64,000 nucleotides of DNA from Mesobacillus jeotgali (GTDB lineage Bacteria; Bacillota; Bacilli; Bacillales; Cytobacillaceae), in the NCBI RefSeq assembly GCF_002874535.1, contig NZ_CP025025.1, forward strand, positions 2,279,526 to 2,343,525, given 5' to 3'. The first letter of the stretch is position 1. Each line of letters starts with the position of its first letter. The position numbers were made by a program, and so were the translations under genes. The notes beneath the pieces are model-generated. The model made no database searches. It was not told the DNA's origin and saw only the letters and a list, made by a program, of their open reading frames with translations. This document shows positions 61,588 to 64,000 of this stretch, in pieces.

Positions 61588-62352
61588 CTATCGGAATAGT
61601 GACGTTAATATATTCTTCCCCATTAAAAGTACCCGATTAAAAAAGCGGGCAGAAATGAGATGTGATAAATCATCGAAAGCAATTTGTCTTTTTGAGCTAA
61701 CAGATTGTAATAAAACACTTTCTTCGGTTACCGAGATGATTTTGCCCCAGACCGTTTCTTCAGGAGTAACAGCTTTGACCCATACTCCTTTCCATCTCTC
61801 AAGGTTGCTCCTAAGGGATTCTTCGAAAAATTGATGGATTAATACATCCCGTTTGGCAACTGTTTCACCAAAATTCGTTGTCAGTTTTCGTTTTAAGTCA
61901 TTATCATAGATGAAATTTTGATGGGCATTTTCATAGGTCGGCACTCCGGATGGAGAATTTGCTGATAATATCGTTTTATATGGGATCCAGATACGGTCTT
62001 TTAAATTCGTCAGTATGACAAAATCTCTTCCAATCGCATTGACCTTCCCTGAGGTTTCCCAAGTAGCACCTTGAAGCTCAAAATAGACTATTACTTCTTG
62101 ATTCCGTTTCATCTTAAAGAACTTCTTTAAAATCAAAGTTTTTTTAAATTCAGGAACAGCATTCGCCAGTGTTTGGAGGTTTTTTTGTTCCAGGTATTCG
62201 GCTATGATCTTATTCTCTTCTAGTGATGTTGCACTTGGTGGAGAAGTAATTTGATCACCGACTTCATGAATAGGATCTAGATTCCTGACTTCATTCTTTC
62301 TGTCTTCTAACAGATTTTTCAAATAATCCGAATGACGCATACCTGTTTTCAA
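61588..62352 (-). CDS. MnxD-like protein
   Basis: The ~254-residue protein lies directly before mnxE, the place of mnxD in SG-1, but I cannot confirm sequence identity. It has a small barrel-like unit (GKVNAIGRDFVILTNLKDR, IWIPYKTI) and a domain with RKLTTNFGETVAKRDVLIH, which recurs in the last gene of the operon. I chose the TTG at 62352 because GGGGG is 7 nt before it and a sigma-K-like promoter sits just upstream; the ATG at 62445 would place its start ahead of that promoter. Confidence 0.55.
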   Translation of the reverse strand: MKTGMRHSDYLKNLLEDRKNEVRNLDPIHEVGDQITSPPSATSLEENKIIAEYLEQKNLQTLANAVPEFKKTLILKKFFKMKRNQEVIVYFELQGATWETSGKVNAIGRDFVILTNLKDRIWIPYKTILSANSPSGVPTYENAHQNFIYDNDLKRKLTTNFGETVAKRDVLIHQFFEESLRSNLERWKGVWVKAVTPEETVWGKIISVTEESVLLQSVSSKRQIAFDDLSHLISARFFNRVLLMGKNILTSLFR

Positions 62353-62384
62353 CGGATTTCCCCCATTCGAACGAATTTTCCCAT

Positions 62385-62412
62385 TATCATATGAGGCAAA
62401 TATCATAAACGT
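62385..62412 (-). promoter_or_regulatory. Sigma-K-type promoter of the mnx-like operon
   Basis: On the minus strand AC (62412-62411), then 17 nt, then CATATGATA (62393-62385) matches the sigma-K -10 consensus CATANNNTA with an AC -35 at the standard distance. It lies ~30 nt upstream of the MnxD-like start. Mid-to-late sporulation expression is therefore likely, as reported for the SG-1 operon. Confidence 0.6.
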
Positions 62413-62485
62413 CAAAGCAATTGGCAAAAAATTCAAACACCTCATATTCAGTTATGAATACATTGAAGATAAGAGGTGATGTGTC

Positions 62486-62902
62486 ATGCCGGAATGGATA
62501 GTGATTTTTTACCCAATTAACTTCTTGTCCGCATACGTTCTATATATCTTTCTATATAATCGAAGAAAACAAATCGGTTTTCATTTAGGAATGAACATAA
62601 CCATGGTGGCTGCTGGAGGTTTGGCTCTAGGGACAGGGATTGTTTTTATCAACTTGTATCCTTTTTACTTTTTGGAGGCGACCTTGTTTTCGGTGATCAT
62701 AGGTGGTGTTTCAGGTATTTTATTTGGCAACCTCTTTGACTATCAAACCTTATTGTCTGGTTATATAACTGGGTTAATGATGGGAATCATGGCGCCTATG
62801 GTTGGAGCTGCCGCATATGAAGGTATTATGTTTTTAATCATGATCGAGATTTTCATCCTCAGTTCTTTTTGCATATCGGCTTCCTCGGCCTACAAAACCT
62901 GA
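62486..62902 (+). CDS. Small 4-TM membrane protein A, divergent from mnx
   Basis: The 138-residue protein has about four helices, starting MPEWIVIFYPINFLSAYVLY, and a motif GNLFDYQTLLSGYITGLMMG (residues ~84-103). It resembles the next gene. GAGGTGATGTGTC precedes the ATG. No family was recognised. The close divergent position to the mnx-like unit suggests a sporulation role (inference). Confidence 0.62.
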   Translation: MPEWIVIFYPINFLSAYVLYIFLYNRRKQIGFHLGMNITMVAAGGLALGTGIVFINLYPFYFLEATLFSVIIGGVSGILFGNLFDYQTLLSGYITGLMMGIMAPMVGAAAYEGIMFLIMIEIFILSSFCISASSAYKT

Positions 62903-62925
62903 TTCATTAATTTGGAGGGTCTCAT

Positions 62926-63387
62926 ATGCTGACATTATTAATCTCCATAACTATCATTAATTTTGTAATTGGAGCCTGGCTATATTATGTACTTCGGAAA
63001 TCGAGATTGCTGTTTAGTGACAGGTTCGGATATACAGCTTCCTATTTTGCAAGCAGCACACTGGGACTAGTTGCTTCACTAAATTTCATACTTCTCTTCC
63101 CTGACCATTTCGAGATTGTTGGTGTGCTTAACATTTTACTTGGTATCACAATCGGTTTTTTATATGGCTCAATGTTGAATGCGCAATCATTGATTGCAGG
63201 GATTTATAACGGGAGCATAAGTGCAATAATGGGAACGATGCTGGGATTGGTGGTAAAAAATCCAGCTATTTGCGGGCTTCCTGGTACCATTGCCTCCGAA
63301 CAAGTAATGATGATCTTCTTTGCCATTTTCAGTCTGTGTATCCTGGTAATATCTGCTATTTTGCTACTATTTTCTTTTAAAGCATGA
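62926..63387 (+). CDS. Small 4-TM membrane protein B, paralogue of the preceding gene
   Basis: The 153-residue protein has about four helices and the matching motif GSMLNAQSLIAGIYNGSISA. Like the 62.5-kb protein it has short polar loops and a G-rich helix after this motif, so the two genes are probably a tandem duplication. TTGGAGG is 8 nt before the ATG. It follows by 23 nt in the same direction, so the two form an operon. The function is unknown. Confidence 0.62.
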   Translation: MLTLLISITIINFVIGAWLYYVLRKSRLLFSDRFGYTASYFASSTLGLVASLNFILLFPDHFEIVGVLNILLGITIGFLYGSMLNAQSLIAGIYNGSISAIMGTMLGLVVKNPAICGLPGTIASEQVMMIFFAIFSLCILVISAILLLFSFKA

Positions 63388-63428
63388 ATTCATTTGGATA
63401 GGAGACACTGCTTACGGTCTCATTTTTG

Positions 63429-63651
63429 AGCTTTATGTGACCTTTACGCGAGCGTTCCTCTGTTTATCGTCACATTAGAGAGCTTTATATGACCTTAACG
63501 AGAGCCTTTCTCTGTTTATCGTCACATTTTTGAGCTTAATGTGACCTTAACGAGAGCCTTTCTTTGTTTATCGTCACATTAATGAGCTTAATGTGACCTT
63601 AACGCGAAGGTTTCGCTATTTATGGGCACATTAATTAACTTAAAGTTGCAC
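63429..63651. repeat. Tandem array of 52-bp hairpin units
   Basis: Four units start AGCTT at 63429, 63481, 63533 and 63585, exactly 52 bp apart, with a partial fifth at 63637. Each contains TTAATGTGAC-N27-GTCACATTAA or a close variant, forming a stem-loop. The sequence differs from the 53-bp array at 52 kb but the architecture is the same. Confidence 0.85.
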
Positions 63652-63681
63652 TTAGCCGAATGATAGTCAGTAGCAAAAGAC

Positions 63682-63709
63682 AAAAGCAGCCTGAATTCAG
63701 GCTGCTTTT
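63682..63709 (-). terminator. Intrinsic terminator
   Basis: A perfect 28-nt palindrome with arms AAAAGCAGCCTGAA/TTCAGGCTGCTTTT lies just after the stop of the partial gene at the right edge. Confidence 0.85.
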
Positions 63710-63711
63710 AT

Positions 63712-64000
63712 CTACTCTACAGAAAAGCCGTCAAATAATTTTCCCCCATAAGGTTTTAATACCCGTTCGGCCATTTCTACGACGATCTCTTTATTACCAT
63801 TTCTGTAATACTGTGAAAATGCTTCTACAAATTTTCCAGAAAAAACGGGGTCATAATGATTTAATTCCCTCACTACCCATTTTGATTTACCGACCCAACG
63901 CTTGTTTGTCCTCAACACAAATTCCTGCAGCTGTTCAGCGAGCGTCCCTGCAATAATGAGTTCTTCCGCATCATTGTTTGACCCAATGAAATCATCAAGC
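63712..64000 (-). CDS. C-terminal part of a protein, possibly nucleotidyltransferase-like
   Basis: The frame stays open to the window edge, so only the last ~95 residues are seen, ending GGKLFDGFSVE. The visible part is helical (AEELIIAGTLAEQLQEFVLR-like, with KWVVRELNHYDPVFSGKFVE) and resembles the C-terminal half of some Bacillus nucleotidyltransferase-domain proteins. The family is uncertain because the N-terminus is absent. A terminator follows the stop. Confidence 0.5.
   Translation of the reverse strand, partial: LDDFIGSNNDAEELIIAGTLAEQLQEFVLRTNKRWVGKSKWVVRELNHYDPVFSGKFVEAFSQYYRNGNKEIVVEMAERVLKPYGGKLFDGFSVE

Noticed and set aside
63429-63651. Second array as a CRISPR
   Set aside because: Same reasons: 52-bp units without spacers and no cas genes.
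63660-63956. 98-residue plus-strand frame
   Set aside because: It is antisense to the partial gene at the right edge and starts in the terminator region.

Overview
The window looks like chromosomal DNA of a low-GC, spore-forming Bacillaceae. The operon layouts are those of Bacillus (dppABCDE-ykfABCD, queCDE behind a preQ1 riboswitch, des-desK-desR, csbD behind a sigma-B promoter, yoxD). A cluster resembling the mnx genes of marine Mn(II)-oxidising Bacillus spores (strain SG-1 type) points to a Mesobacillus-like or related environmental Bacillus. This genus guess is inference. No rRNA, tRNA, phage, plasmid or CRISPR locus was seen.

Layout. 1-7.5 kb: a large polytopic membrane protein cut by the window edge, a small membrane protein, YoxD-type reductase, a GNAT/nitrilase pair, and an MFS transporter under overlapping palindromes. 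7.5-20.4 kb: a PAS-GGDEF cyclase, then the minus-strand dipeptide/muropeptide operon dppA-B-C-D-E-ykfA-B-C-D plus a serine hydrolase, with a CodY-like box at its promoter. 20.6-31.3 kb: Nudix hydrolase, small membrane protein, HAD phosphatase, an 820-bp non-coding segment bounded by inverted repeats, aspartate ammonia-lyase, a MerR-type coiled-coil protein with 18-residue repeats, GDPD, PPOX, an AbrB-type membrane protein, and DUF3231. 31.4-40.2 kb: GAF-GGDEF cyclase, an unusual helix-turn-helix protein fused to a degenerate F1-ATPase beta-like domain behind three evenly spaced operators, PduL, CsbD, PssA, and an SDR/QueA-like/VOC operon. 40.4-51.9 kb: oligoglucosidase with its LacI regulator, DEAD-box helicase, GIY-YIG nuclease, and the Des/DesK/DesR cold-sensing system. 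52-55.4 kb: a 53-bp tandem hairpin array, a decayed gene, and the queuosine-precursor operon (queC, queD, queE, YhhQ-type transporter) under a preQ1-I riboswitch. 55.7-63.4 kb: the Mnx-like spore region, with a sigma-K-like promoter, MnxD-like, MnxE, MnxF and a giant multicopper oxidase MnxG, which is split by a 1-nt frameshift in an A6 run. Flanking genes carry related small beta-barrel-like domains, and two tandem 4-TM proteins are divergent from the cluster. A second hairpin array (52-bp units) and a partial gene close the window.

The most notable items are (1) the HTH/F1-beta-like protein, with operators of pattern TTACT-N6-AGTAA at exact 22-bp intervals covering its own promoter; (2) the Mnx-type Mn(II) oxidase locus with the mnxG frameshift and several proteins sharing a repeated domain; and (3) two unrelated-sequence but same-architecture tandem hairpin arrays (53 and 52 bp). 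Many genes here probably start at TTG or GTG codons preceded by strong Shine-Dalgarno sequences; starts were moved accordingly and the reason is given in each entry.
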